This document shows, in pieces, positions 44,869-54,124 of a DNA stretch of 64,000 nucleotides (positions are counted from its first letter, which is position 1; each line of letters starts with the position of its first letter). Position numbers and translations under genes: made by a program. Under the pieces are notes generated by a model that did not search any database, was not told where the DNA came from, and saw nothing but the letters and a program-made list of their open reading frames with translations. Origin of the DNA: Mesorhizobium xinjiangense (lineage in GTDB: Bacteria; Pseudomonadota; Alphaproteobacteria; Rhizobiales; Rhizobiaceae). The DNA lies in the NCBI RefSeq assembly GCF_009749525.1, contig NZ_WOAC01000006.1:124001-188000 (forward strand), written 5' to 3'.

Positions 44869-45222
44869 CTATTCCCTGGGATGTACGCGAGCCAGAGGGT
44901 CCAGGTCGAGTATGATCATCAGCGCACGATCGATGCCGCGCATCGATGCGGCATCCATCGTACCGATGTGCTGGTGTATCCGGTGTTCAGGGATAGCGTA
45001 GAGCTTGTCGACCATTACTTTCGATTCTCGTTTCAAGCCATTTTCGGGCGACGGCCTCACGTTGATCCGCAACACCTTGGCGCCCTCGTCAAAGGTCGTC
45101 AAAAGTGCGATGATGTAGCTCTCCAGTTTCCCCTCGAGCCTGTCGTTCTGAATGATGACCGCGGGCCGTGGTTTCCCGTAGTCGCCCGGAAGCGATACGA
45201 TGACCACGTCGCCGCGCTTCAC
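44869..45222 (-). CDS. MazF/PemK-family toxin
   Basis: This 117-residue toxin begins MKRGDVVIVSLPGDYGKPRPAVIIQND-like and has SKVMVDKLYAIP, the MazF/PemK fold of sequence-specific mRNA interferases. It overlaps the upstream antitoxin by 4 bases (ATGA). It sits within the pyrimidine catabolic operon, 59 bases before dihydropyrimidinase. Confidence 0.9.
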   Translation of the reverse strand: MKRGDVVIVSLPGDYGKPRPAVIIQNDRLEGKLESYIIALLTTFDEGAKVLRINVRPSPENGLKRESKVMVDKLYAIPEHRIHQHIGTMDAASMRGIDRALMIILDLDPLARVHPRE

Positions 45223-45455
45223 TTGTCATCCTCTTCCATCTCGTTGATCAGCCGCATCGTCTCGCGAGCAGCCTCCTCGATCCAGAGATTCACGTCCGCT
45301 TCTTCCTCGGACCCGCGAATAAGTTCGCAATCCTTGTAGACCTGTTCCCAAACCTCGTCCGACCAGATGTCGGGCAACCAGACTTCGACAGGCCTGAAGC
45401 CTTCCTTTCGAAGCGCTTCGCGTTCCTCTTCGCTCAACTCTCTCGGTCGGCCCAT
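45219..45455 (-). CDS. MazE-like antitoxin (DUF3018 type)
   Basis: This 78-residue acidic protein has LRKEGFRPVEVWLPDIWSDE, the pattern of DUF3018 proteins found with MazF toxins, and an acidic tail. The N-terminus (GRPRELSEEEREAL) may bind DNA. AGGAGG lies upstream of ATG 45455. It is 54 bases after the amidohydrolase gene and coupled to the toxin. Confidence 0.85.
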   Translation of the reverse strand: MGRPRELSEEEREALRKEGFRPVEVWLPDIWSDEVWEQVYKDCELIRGSEEEADVNLWIEEAARETMRLINEMEEDDK

Positions 45456-45509
45456 TGCGGCCTCCTGTCGGTTCACGTCATGGCCGGCATTATCCGGCCA
45501 AAGCTGCCT

Positions 45510-46760
45510 TCATTCAACGATCTCCGCCGTTTCCACCACGGCATGGAACAGGACATCCGCGCCCGCCCTGGCCCAATCCTTGGTGATCTCCTCGGCCTCG
45601 TTGTGGCTCAGTCCGTCGACGCAGGGGCACATGACCATAGCGGTCGGCGCGACACGATTGATCCAGCAGGCGTCGTGGCCGGCGCCCGACACGATGTCGC
45701 GATGCGTGTAGCCGAGACGCCCGGCGGCTTCGCGCACCGCTTTCACGCATCCCTGGTCGAAGGTGACGGGATCGAAATGGCCGACGGGCTCGACCGCGTG
45801 GCCGATATCGAGCGCTTCGGCAATCGTCGCGATGCCGTCCTCGATGCGCGCACGCATCTCGTTGAGCACCTTTTCGTTGGGCGAGCGGATATCGATGGTG
45901 AAAACCGCCTTGCCGGGGATGACGTTGCGCGAATTGGGATAGATCTCGGCATGGCCGATCGCCCCGACCGCGTCGGGCTGATAGTCCATCGCAATCTCGT
46001 GGACGAGTTCGGTGACACGCGCCATGCCGAGCCCGGCATTGCGCCGCTTGGGCATCGGGGTGGAGCCGGTGTGGCTCTCCCTGCCGGTCAGCGTCACTTG
46101 CAGCCACCAAAGACCCTGGCCGTGCGTGACGACGCCGATATCGATGTCCTCGTCCTCCAGGATCGGCCCCTGCTCGATGTGAAGCTCGAAAAACGCCTTC
46201 ATCTTGCGATTGCCGACCTCCTCCTTGCCCTTCCAGCCAATGCGCTCGAGTTCGTCGCCGAAGCGCTTTCCCTCGCGGTCGGTGCGGTCGTAGGCCCAAT
46301 CCTGTTCGTGCATGCCGGCAAACACGCCCGAAGCCAGCATGGCCGGCGCAAAGCGCGTGCCTTCCTCGTTCGTCCAGTTGGTGACGACGATCGGGTGCTT
46401 CGTCCTGATGCCGAGATCGTTGAGCGTGCGGATGATCTCCAGCCCGCCGAGGACGCCGAGAACGCCGTCATACTTGCCGCCGGTCGGCTGGGTGTCGAGA
46501 TGGCTGCCGACATAGACCGGCAGGGCCTCGGGATCCGTCCCTTCGCGGCGCGCGAACATGGTGCCCATCTGATCGAGCCCCATTTCGAGGCCGGCATCCT
46601 CGCACCACTTCTTGAACAGATGCCGGCCCTCGCCGTCTTCGTCGGTCACGGTCTGGCGGTTGTTGCCGCCGGCCACACCGGGTCCGATCTTGGCCATCTC
46701 CATGATCGTGTCCCAGAGACGGTCGGCATTGATCCGCAAATTCTCGCCCGGTGCGGCCAT
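45510..46760 (-). CDS. Zn-dependent N-carbamoyl amino acid hydrolase (beta-ureidopropionase-type, M20 fold)
   Basis: This is a 416-residue M20-fold enzyme. Metal ligands are in YVGSHLDTQPTGGKYDG, WTNEEGTRF, and ELHIEQGPILE; SGAGHDA carries a late ligand. In this operon it should split N-carbamoyl-beta-alanine to beta-alanine, CO2 and ammonia after dihydropyrimidinase. Allantoate or L-carbamoylase activity cannot be excluded from sequence. AAGGGGAA precedes the ATG. Confidence 0.9.
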   Translation of the reverse strand: MAAPGENLRINADRLWDTIMEMAKIGPGVAGGNNRQTVTDEDGEGRHLFKKWCEDAGLEMGLDQMGTMFARREGTDPEALPVYVGSHLDTQPTGGKYDGVLGVLGGLEIIRTLNDLGIRTKHPIVVTNWTNEEGTRFAPAMLASGVFAGMHEQDWAYDRTDREGKRFGDELERIGWKGKEEVGNRKMKAFFELHIEQGPILEDEDIDIGVVTHGQGLWWLQVTLTGRESHTGSTPMPKRRNAGLGMARVTELVHEIAMDYQPDAVGAIGHAEIYPNSRNVIPGKAVFTIDIRSPNEKVLNEMRARIEDGIATIAEALDIGHAVEPVGHFDPVTFDQGCVKAVREAAGRLGYTHRDIVSGAGHDACWINRVAPTAMVMCPCVDGLSHNEAEEITKDWARAGADVLFHAVVETAEIVE

Positions 46761-46775
46761 GTTTGGTATTCCCCT

Positions 46776-47063
46776 TTATTTCAGTTCGACCTCGACGAAG
46801 CTCATCGGCGCCTCGCCGGCATTGACGACATTGTGCTCCACACCCTCGTCGCGCCGATAGCTGACGCCGGCCGCGATGTCCGTGCGGCGCGAGCCGCCGC
46901 CCGGCTCCTCCAGGAGCATGGGGCATGGCGTCAAGGTGGTGATGACATAGTCCATTGCGTGACGGTGCCAGCCGGTCTCGGCGCCGGGCGCGAAATCCCA
47001 GCGCGTGACGCGAACCTTGGCGTCGTCGACGAGCACTTCATGCGTGGCCTGCGGTCTCGACAT
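46776..47063 (-). CDS. Small cupin-domain protein
   Basis: This 95-residue single-cupin protein has VTRWDFAPGAETGWHRHAMD with the two metal-binding His residues, then VSYRRDEGVEHNVVNAGE with the third. It lies 6 bases after the aminotransferase gene and 15 before the amidohydrolase. A metal enzyme or binding protein is possible. Its role in pyrimidine catabolism is unknown. Confidence 0.85.
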   Translation of the reverse strand: MSRPQATHEVLVDDAKVRVTRWDFAPGAETGWHRHAMDYVITTLTPCPMLLEEPGGGSRRTDIAAGVSYRRDEGVEHNVVNAGEAPMSFVEVELK

Positions 47064-47069
47064 AACGCC

Positions 47070-48398
47070 TCACTCCACCAGTTCGAGCACGTCGCGCACA
47101 TGATCGACCAACTCGTCGATCTGGCCCTTGGTGATGATGAGCGGCGGCGACAGCGCGATGATGTCGCCCGTTGTACGGATCAGCGCGCCGCGCTCGAACG
47201 CCTTGACGAAGGCCGAGAAAGCGCGCTTGGTCGGCTGCCCGGCGATCGGCTCCAGCTCGATGGCGCCGACGAGGCCGATATTGCGGATGTCGATCACGTG
47301 CGGCGCATCCTTGAGCGAATGCAGTGCCTCTTCCCAATACGGCGCCAGTTCGGCCCCGCGTGTCAGAAGCCCCTCTTCCTGGTAGGTGTCGAGCGTGGCG
47401 ATGGCGGCCGCGCTGGCAATAGGATTGCCCGAATAGGTGTAGCCGTGGAAGAACTCGATCAGGTGTTCGGGCCCGTTCATGAAGGCGTCGTGGATCTCCT
47501 TCTTCACGAACACCGCGCCCATCGGAATGACCCCGTTGGAAACGCCCTTGGCGGTCGTGATGATGTCCGGGATAACGTCGAAATAGTCGGCGGCGAACGG
47601 CGTGCCGAGACGGCCGAAGCCGGTAATCACTTCATCGAAGATGAGAAGAATGCCGTGCTTGTCGCAGATTTCGCGCAATCTTTTCAAATAGCCCTTCGGC
47701 GGGATGAGCACACCCGTCGAGCCGGCGACCGGCTCGACAATCACCGCCGCGACCGTCGAGGCGTCGTGCAGGGCGACGATGCGCTCCAACTCGTCGGCCA
47801 GATCCCCGCCATGTTCGGGCTCGCCTCGGGTAAAGGCGTTCTGGCCCGGCAGATGCGTATGCGCCAGATGGTCGACACCGGTCAAAAGCGTGCCGAACAT
47901 CTTGCGGTTGGAGACGATGCCGCCGACCGAAATGCCGCCGAAATTGACCCCGTGATAGCCGCGCTCGCGGCCGATGAGCCGGAAGCGCGAGCCATCGCCC
48001 CTGGCGCGATGATAGGCCAGCGCGATCTTCAGCGCGGTGTCGACCGATTCGGAACCGGAATTGGTGAAGAAGACATGGTCCATGCCTTCGGGCGCGATAT
48101 CGACCAGCCGGTTGGCCAGTTCGAAGACGATCGGATGGCCCATCTGGAAAGCCGGCGCATAGTCGAGCTCGGCGGCCTGCTTCTGAATCGCCTCGGTGAT
48201 CTTGGGCCGGCAGTGGCCCGCATTGACGCACCACAGGCCCGCCGTCCCGTCGAGGATCTCACGACCGTCCGCCGCCTTGTAATGCATGTCCTTTGCGGAC
48301 ACGAGCATGCGCGGCGCCTGCTTGAACTGGCGGTTCGCGGTGAACGGCATCCAGAACGCACTCAAATCGTTCGGAGCCACATTCGATCTATTCGACAT
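47070..48398 (-). CDS. Omega-amino acid:pyruvate aminotransferase (class III, PLP)
   Basis: This 442-residue class III aminotransferase has FFTNSGSESVDTALKIAL, LIFDEVITGFGRLG and the PLP Lys in ITTAKGVSNGVIPMG. In this operon it likely moves the amino group of beta-alanine or beta-aminoisobutyrate to pyruvate, giving malonic or methylmalonic semialdehyde. It is the first gene of the leftward operon that runs through the ABC transporter. A RutR-like site lies upstream at 48484. Confidence 0.92.
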   Translation of the reverse strand: MSNRSNVAPNDLSAFWMPFTANRQFKQAPRMLVSAKDMHYKAADGREILDGTAGLWCVNAGHCRPKITEAIQKQAAELDYAPAFQMGHPIVFELANRLVDIAPEGMDHVFFTNSGSESVDTALKIALAYHRARGDGSRFRLIGRERGYHGVNFGGISVGGIVSNRKMFGTLLTGVDHLAHTHLPGQNAFTRGEPEHGGDLADELERIVALHDASTVAAVIVEPVAGSTGVLIPPKGYLKRLREICDKHGILLIFDEVITGFGRLGTPFAADYFDVIPDIITTAKGVSNGVIPMGAVFVKKEIHDAFMNGPEHLIEFFHGYTYSGNPIASAAAIATLDTYQEEGLLTRGAELAPYWEEALHSLKDAPHVIDIRNIGLVGAIELEPIAGQPTKRAFSAFVKAFERGALIRTTGDIIALSPPLIITKGQIDELVDHVRDVLELVE

Positions 48399-48483
48399 AC
48401 CAAGCCTTTCCTTTGTTTTCTAATGCCCCTCGCATCATCCGGCCAACGCTTGGTTTTTGATGCGCAACTGTGCTACGCAAATT

Positions 48484-48499
48484 TTGACCGATTGGACAA
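48484..48499. promoter_or_regulatory. RutR-like operator upstream of the aminotransferase operon
   Basis: TTGACCGATTGGACAA matches 12 of 14 fixed positions of the E. coli RutR consensus TTGACCA-NN-TGGTCAA. It lies 86 bases upstream of the aminotransferase start and 138 bases before the divergent TetR gene. A second match lies upstream of preT. Confidence 0.65.
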
Positions 48500-48637
48500 A
48501 CGTTAGCATTGCCAGATGGGTGGTCAAGGAATTTGTAGCGAATTCGCCCCGCCGGATGAGCGCTCCACACACCACGAAAAACTGGTCCAGGACATTGGTC
48601 CAGAGAGGGGGATGCGAATGATACAGTTGGAGCGCCA

Positions 48638-49270
48638 ATGAGTGTCGGAACACGCGCCCATCGGCCCCGCACACGCATTCAGCGCGAAAAGCGCGAACTG
48701 ATCCTCGAAGCGGCGCTGGAGGTCTTTTCCGCCCATGGTTTTCGCGGATCGACGATCGACCAGATCGCCGAGGCCGCGGGCATGTCGAAGCCCAACCTGC
48801 TCTACTATTTCCGGCGCAAGGAGGACATCTTCACCACCCTCATCCATCGGCTGATGGAGACATGGCTGGCGCCGCTGCACGAACTCGACAATGTCGGCGA
48901 TCCGATGACGGAATTGAGGGGCTACATTCGACGCAAACTGGAGATGGCCCGCGACTATCCGCGCGAGAGCCGCCTGTTCGCCAACGAGATCCTGCAGGGC
49001 GCCCCGCGCATCATGCTGCTTCTGGAGGGCGAACTGAAGGCGCTGGTCGACGAGAAGGCCGAGGTGATCCGCGGTTGGATGCGCGACGGCAAGATCGCGC
49101 GATGCGATCCCCGCCACCTCATCTTCTCCATCTGGGCGACGACGCAGCACTATGCAGATTTCGATGTCCAGGTCCGCGCCGTGCTCGGTCCGGACCGCGG
49201 CGGAGACGGCCGATTCGAGGATGCGGCGCGGTTCCTGGAACAACTCTATCTCGAGGGGCTGCGACCGTAA
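48638..49270 (+). CDS. TetR-family regulator, RutR-like
   Basis: This 210-residue regulator has KRELILEAALEVFSAHGFRG, STIDQIAEAAGMSKPNLLYYFRRKEDIF as the DNA-binding domain and a RutR-type C-terminal region (FANEILQGAPRIMLLLEGEL, IFSIWATTQHYADF). RutR binds uracil or thymine and controls pyrimidine use. The gene is divergent from the pyrimidine catabolic operon, and two RutR-like palindromes occur upstream of that operon and of preT. Confidence 0.85.
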   Translation: MSVGTRAHRPRTRIQREKRELILEAALEVFSAHGFRGSTIDQIAEAAGMSKPNLLYYFRRKEDIFTTLIHRLMETWLAPLHELDNVGDPMTELRGYIRRKLEMARDYPRESRLFANEILQGAPRIMLLLEGELKALVDEKAEVIRGWMRDGKIARCDPRHLIFSIWATTQHYADFDVQVRAVLGPDRGGDGRFEDAARFLEQLYLEGLRP

Positions 49271-49443
49271 CGCCGCACCCTGCCTATGGCGGCCGGCGGT
49301 CAGACTTCATGTCGAACCAGTCAGTACGCACATTTGGACAAGAAAGAATTTGCAGGGGCCAGTATTGGCACCTATAGACCCTTGTCACTGCGCCACGCGG
49401 GGCTGTTCGGTAATGTGACTGCAAGGAATTGAAGCATAACTCG

Positions 49444-50172
49444 ATGCTGCCAGTATTCGTCATCAACCTGAAGCGATCGCCCGAACGGTGGGCGGCCATA
49501 AAGGACAGCGCGGCGGGCTTGTCCGTTCATCGTGTCGAGGCGGTCGACGGCCGGGAAATTCCGCGCCAACAATGGATCGACGTCGACCAGGACCGCTTCC
49601 GGCGCAACCACGGCCGCAGGATCGTGGCCGGCGAATATGGCTGCTATCGTTCCCACCTCGCCGCCCTCGAGCAGGTTGTGGAAGACGGGTGCCCTGCGGC
49701 AATCATCGCCGAAGATGACGTCAGGCTGAACGCGGAATTGGCTGACCGCGCCATGGCGCTTCTGGATGCAGCGCCCGAAGCCGGGCTCATCAAGCTGATC
49801 AATCATCGCACCCAGGGCTTCATGCAAAAGGGCGTCTCGTCGCTCGGCGACGCATTCGGACGCTGCCTTCACGGCCCGCAGGGCTCGGCCGCCTGTTATG
49901 CCGTCACCCGCGAAGCCGCGGCAAAGCTCCATTCCAGCCTCGCCACGATGTGGCTGCCCTGGGACGTGGCGCTGGAGCGTGGATGGCACACGGGCGTGCG
50001 CACCTTCACTGTCCGCCGTCCCCTGGTGGAACTGGCCGAGCACCGCGCAAACACCACGATCTGCAAGGATTACGCCGACACCAAGCCGCCCTTCTGGCAA
50101 CGCAGCAGCACGGCAATGTTTCGCGCCGGCGACTATGTGAACCGCGTCGGTTACGCTATCAACGCCTCATGA
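49444..50172 (+). CDS. Glycosyltransferase family 25 (LPS-type)
   Basis: This 242-residue GT25 enzyme starts LPVFVINLKRSPERWAAIKD and has GEYGCYRSHLAAL and AIIAEDDVRLN, with the acidic metal motif. GT25 enzymes add galactose or glucose to lipooligosaccharide. ATG 49444 was chosen; TTG 49429 is a possible earlier start, and AAGGA lies upstream of both. Its stop overlaps the next gene (ATGA), an O-antigen ligase-like protein. Confidence 0.85.
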   Translation: MLPVFVINLKRSPERWAAIKDSAAGLSVHRVEAVDGREIPRQQWIDVDQDRFRRNHGRRIVAGEYGCYRSHLAALEQVVEDGCPAAIIAEDDVRLNAELADRAMALLDAAPEAGLIKLINHRTQGFMQKGVSSLGDAFGRCLHGPQGSAACYAVTREAAAKLHSSLATMWLPWDVALERGWHTGVRTFTVRRPLVELAEHRANTTICKDYADTKPPFWQRSSTAMFRAGDYVNRVGYAINAS

Positions 50173-51530
50173 ATACCAGGCAAGCCGTCAAACACCTGCA
50201 GGTGCCGTTCTATCGCAGACCCGTTGTCGCTTACCTGGTGATGGCGGGCATCATTGCACTCGTATCCGCCGTCTGGTTGGAAACGGACACCTACCGCTAT
50301 GTCGACCTGGCGCTCATCGGGCTCGGACTGTGGGTCTATTACCTGACCAGCGATCGGCCGTTCCCCAGCATCGGCGCGATGGGTTGGGCATGCTGCTTTT
50401 GGGCCGCCTATGTCGTCTTTCGCTATTACTGGTCGGATCGGGTCCATCCCGACAATACTGGCGGCTCGGCGGAAGGGATCTATCTGTTTCCGATCCTTTA
50501 CATCACCACCGGTTACATATTCGAACTCTACCGGGACCGCGCTGCGCAGATCGCCTGGATATTCATGCTCGTCAGCCTGGTCATGCTGGCCGTCAGCCTG
50601 GACGTGCCGCAGATCCTGGCTTCGGCTGCAACCTCCAAGCAGCAGATCGATTTCCTGTTTCACTACAATCCCATCCATTCCTCCGTCGGCGGCGGGCTGA
50701 TCCTCATCGCCGCCTTCTGTTTCCTGATGGATCTTGCCGGCCGGTACGACATCGACCGACGCGTCCGATATGGCGGTATCGCCCTGGCCTGCCTCGTCAT
50801 GATCCTGGCGCTGCTCGGCATTGTCGGCGCACGGTCGAAGGGGGTGTGGATCGCGCTCGTGGCAACGCTCCCGTTTGCCATTCTCGCGGTTCTGGCAGCA
50901 ACACGGGGACGCGTCCGTCTCTGGCTCATCGTCGCGGCCTGTGCCGGTGCCGCAATCGGCGCCGCCCTGTTTGCCAAGCGCATCATGCTGGTGATCGGAC
51001 CGATCATCAGCAGTGCCTGGCAGATCGTGGAACGCGTCGCCTCCGGCGAGCCGCTGTCGAGCGTCGTCCTCAAGGCGATCGAGTCCGGCCATCTTCCGCT
51101 CACCTTCGATCTGCGGCTGCAGATCTGGTGGAACGCCTTTTCGATCTGGCAGAAGGACTGGCTGTTCGGCCAAAGCCTCTATTGGGAAAATCTTTGGCAG
51201 CAGACGCGGTTCGGCCATGTCGGCTACGAGCTGATGCATAACGGCTATCTGGAGGTCGCGATCCGTTTCGGCCTGCTCGGCCTCGCCTTTTACACGGTCC
51301 TTTTTGGCTGGGCGGCCTATCAGGTCCTGTGCTGTGTCCGGCGTGGCCTCATTAATCGCAATCTCGGGCTCATGTTCGCCCTGTCGATGGTGTTCTTCCT
51401 GGTCTCAATGCTCAGCAATTCCAACATCAGGCTCGCCGTCGGAGAGAGCTACATGCTAGTGGCCGGAGCCTTCGGTTTCTGTTGCTTCTACCTTCGGCAA
51501 CTGGCCGCGGAGAGTGATAACAGGCCCTGA
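50169..51530 (+). CDS. O-antigen ligase-family (Wzy/WaaL) membrane protein
   Basis: This 453-residue protein has about ten to twelve membrane helices and a periplasmic loop with FDLRLQIWWNAFSIWQKDW and GYELMHNGYLEVAIRFG, typical of the O-antigen ligase/polymerase group. It is coupled to the GT25 gene by 4 bases. Together they probably build or attach a surface saccharide. The sugar and acceptor are unknown. Confidence 0.85.
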   Translation: MNTRQAVKHLQVPFYRRPVVAYLVMAGIIALVSAVWLETDTYRYVDLALIGLGLWVYYLTSDRPFPSIGAMGWACCFWAAYVVFRYYWSDRVHPDNTGGSAEGIYLFPILYITTGYIFELYRDRAAQIAWIFMLVSLVMLAVSLDVPQILASAATSKQQIDFLFHYNPIHSSVGGGLILIAAFCFLMDLAGRYDIDRRVRYGGIALACLVMILALLGIVGARSKGVWIALVATLPFAILAVLAATRGRVRLWLIVAACAGAAIGAALFAKRIMLVIGPIISSAWQIVERVASGEPLSSVVLKAIESGHLPLTFDLRLQIWWNAFSIWQKDWLFGQSLYWENLWQQTRFGHVGYELMHNGYLEVAIRFGLLGLAFYTVLFGWAAYQVLCCVRRGLINRNLGLMFALSMVFFLVSMLSNSNIRLAVGESYMLVAGAFGFCCFYLRQLAAESDNRP

Positions 51531-52451
51531 TCACCCGTCGGGCGCGAGCGCCAGCACCAGAAGTGCGACAATGGTGATGCCGGCGCCGACGGCCACGCTC
51601 GCCGAAACCCAGCCATGGCCGGCAAGCCCTTCGTATAAGATGACGAAGGTCGGATTGAGATAGCCATAGGTCAGCACCTTCGACGCCGGCAGCCGCATCG
51701 AGGCGAACTGCAGCAGGAAGAAGGTTCCAGCCGTGGTGAAGACGGAAAGATAGGCGATCGCCGCCCATACGATCAGCGGCAGGTCTGCCCAGTCGGTCGC
51801 CAGGATTTCAAAAAACCCGTAAGCAGCGATGACGAGACCCGTGGCCGCCAGCGTCCACAGGGCGAATGCCATCACGGGCTCGCCACGGTTCAGCCGACGC
51901 ACCAGCGGCGCGTAGGCCGCATGACACACGCAGCCGATGAAGAAGATCGCCTCGCCGCGACCGACGTCGAAGCTCAGCAGAGCCTGCAGGTCACCCTTGA
52001 AGATGACCCAGACCGCGCCGGCGCCGGCAATCAGCAGGCTGGCGATGATCACTAGGCGTGGTTTCTGCCCCAGGAACAGCCAGCCGAAACCAGTGCTCAT
52101 GATCGGCATCAGGGTGAAGACCGCACCCGCTGAGACAGGGTCGGTGATCTTCAGCGCCATGAACATGGTGACGAAGAAGATCGCCATCAGCCCACCGAGC
52201 AGGATGTAGCGCCATCCGCCACGTGGCGGCGGCACTCTGCCCTTCAGGAAGACGAAGGCGGCAACCGCCATGATCGCCGTGCCGAACACGAAGCGCGCGG
52301 CATTGATGGCGGCCGGCCCGATATGCGGCGCAGCCAGCGCACCGACGGAAAACGAACCGGCGACGAGCGCCGCGAAAGCAAGCATCGCCGCATGGCCGAG
52401 CAGCTTCTGCTTGCCTGTGGCGAAGGTGCGATGCAGGGAAAGATCGGTCAC
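51531..52451 (-). CDS. EamA/DMT-family transporter, second
   Basis: This is a protein of about 306 residues from GTG 52451, which has GAGG 12 bases upstream; the frame stays open to ATG 52556, so the start is uncertain. It has ten hydrophobic segments in two EamA repeats (AAINAARFVFGTAIMAVAAF, TMFMALKITDPVSAGAVFTL). It is likely a metabolite exporter; the substrate is unknown. It converges on the O-antigen ligase gene, with the stops adjacent. Confidence 0.8.
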   Translation of the reverse strand: MTDLSLHRTFATGKQKLLGHAAMLAFAALVAGSFSVGALAAPHIGPAAINAARFVFGTAIMAVAAFVFLKGRVPPPRGGWRYILLGGLMAIFFVTMFMALKITDPVSAGAVFTLMPIMSTGFGWLFLGQKPRLVIIASLLIAGAGAVWVIFKGDLQALLSFDVGRGEAIFFIGCVCHAAYAPLVRRLNRGEPVMAFALWTLAATGLVIAAYGFFEILATDWADLPLIVWAAIAYLSVFTTAGTFFLLQFASMRLPASKVLTYGYLNPTFVILYEGLAGHGWVSASVAVGAGITIVALLVLALAPDG

Positions 52452-52689
52452 GGACGAGAATGGCCTCACATATTCTACCGGCCCCGGTTGAGCCTGATGC
52501 GTCAGTCGAGGGCGTTGCTGCATTGGCATGGCCGCAGCGGCAAAGGCAAGGCGCACCGCCCACTGGCATAATGCTTTCGGCTGATGTCGACGCCGTTAGA
52601 CAAAGCGCCGGGCCGGTGTCATCATCTACGAACAGCAGGTTGGGGGACATACAGACGGAATCCGCCATTGATCCTTGGGAGGAAACATC

Positions 52690-54084
52690 ATGGCAAACTG
52701 GCAACCCGACCCGTCCTTTTATCCCTCACCCAGAATGGCCGCCAAGGCGCCGGCCGAGCGCCTCGCCTATGTGGCCGCCTTCGATCCCGACAGGCAGAAG
52801 CCGGACGCGATCGCGGTGGTCGACGTCGACCCCGGATCGACGACCTACGCCCGGATTGTCGGCCAGGTCGAAATGCCCAATGCCGGCGACGAGCTGCACC
52901 ATTTCGGCTGGAACGCGTGTTCGTCCTGCCTGTGTCCCAACGCGCCGCATCCCCATATGGAACGGCGTTATCTCGTCGTGCCGGGGCTGCGCTCTTCACG
53001 CTTGCACATCATCGACACCAAGCCCGACCCGAAGAACCCGCAGATCGTCCGGATCATCGAGCCCGAAGAGATCGCCGAGCGGGCCGGCTATTCGCGTCTG
53101 CACACCACGCATTGCGGCCCGGAAGGCATTTACGTCAACGCGCTCGGCAATGCGGAGGGCAAGGCGCCGGGCGGCATGTTCCTGCTCGACCCGGAGAGCT
53201 TTGACGTCATGGGCCAGTGGGAGATGGACCGCGGGCCGCAAGAACTCGCCTATGACTTCTGGTGGCATCTCGGCCACGACACGATGATCACCAGCGAATG
53301 GGGCACGCCCGACACGTTCGAGGACGGCCTTATACCGGAAGTCCTGCTTGGTTCGAAATACGGTCGCCGGTTGCATTTCTGGGACCTTCACAAGCGTAAG
53401 CACCTGCAGGAAATCGATTTCGGCGAGGAATACCAACTCGTCTTCGAGCTGCGTCCGGCCCATGATCCGACCAAAGCTTATGGCTTCGTCGGCTGCGTCA
53501 TCAGCCTGAAGGACCTGTCGGCCTCGATCTGGACCTGGTACCGCGACGGCGACAAATGGGCGGTGAAGAAGGTGATCGAAATCCCGGCCGAGCCGGCCGA
53601 CCCCGACCTTCTGCCGCCGGTGCTCAAGGGCTTCAAGGCGGTCGCGCCGCTGGTCACCGACATCGATCTGTCCATGGATGACCACTTTCTCTACGTCTCG
53701 TGCTGGGGCACGGGCGACATGATCCAGTATGACGTATCCGACCCCTTCGCGCCGAAGGAGACGGGACGCGTCAGGATCGGCGGGATCGTCTCACGCGCGA
53801 CGCATCCCGGCGCGAAAAACGGCGCGCTCAACGGCGGGCCACAGATGGTCGAGATCAGCCGCGATGGACGCCGCGTCTATTTCACCAATTCGCTCTACGG
53901 TGCCATCGACCCGCAATTCTATCCCGACGGCATCGACGGCTGGATGGTGAAGCTCGACGTCGGCGAGAATGGCGGCATCGCCTTCGACGAAAAGTTCTTC
54001 GTCGACTGGCCGAAGGGCCACCGGCCGCATCAGGTCCGACTGCAGGGCGGAGACTGTTCCTCCGACTCCTACTGCTATCCGTGA
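52690..54084 (+). CDS. Selenium-binding protein 56 family (methanethiol oxidase-like)
   Basis: This 464-residue protein of the SBP56 family has HHFGWNACSSCLCPNAPHPH with the conserved cysteines, then GPEGIYVNALGNAEG, HLGHDTMITSEWGTPDT and HQVRLQGGDCSSDSYCYP at the end. Bacterial members such as MtoX are copper-dependent methanethiol oxidases. The SCO1 and MauG genes that accompany mtoX in some methylotrophs are absent. GGGAGGAAAC precedes ATG 52690. The next gene encodes a membrane protein. Confidence 0.9.
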   Translation: MANWQPDPSFYPSPRMAAKAPAERLAYVAAFDPDRQKPDAIAVVDVDPGSTTYARIVGQVEMPNAGDELHHFGWNACSSCLCPNAPHPHMERRYLVVPGLRSSRLHIIDTKPDPKNPQIVRIIEPEEIAERAGYSRLHTTHCGPEGIYVNALGNAEGKAPGGMFLLDPESFDVMGQWEMDRGPQELAYDFWWHLGHDTMITSEWGTPDTFEDGLIPEVLLGSKYGRRLHFWDLHKRKHLQEIDFGEEYQLVFELRPAHDPTKAYGFVGCVISLKDLSASIWTWYRDGDKWAVKKVIEIPAEPADPDLLPPVLKGFKAVAPLVTDIDLSMDDHFLYVSCWGTGDMIQYDVSDPFAPKETGRVRIGGIVSRATHPGAKNGALNGGPQMVEISRDGRRVYFTNSLYGAIDPQFYPDGIDGWMVKLDVGENGGIAFDEKFFVDWPKGHRPHQVRLQGGDCSSDSYCYP

Positions 54085-54124
54085 CGGCGCGTGATCGCCG
54101 CTGTCCGGCAGACGGATTGTTGAA

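Noticed and set aside
42533-45001. 822-codon frame on the plus strand
   Set aside because: It lies opposite the ATPase, dihydropyrimidinase and MazF genes, which have clear motifs.
45480-48506. 1008-codon frame on the plus strand
   Set aside because: It lies opposite the amidohydrolase, cupin and aminotransferase genes; its sequence is Asp/Arg/His-rich without a fold.
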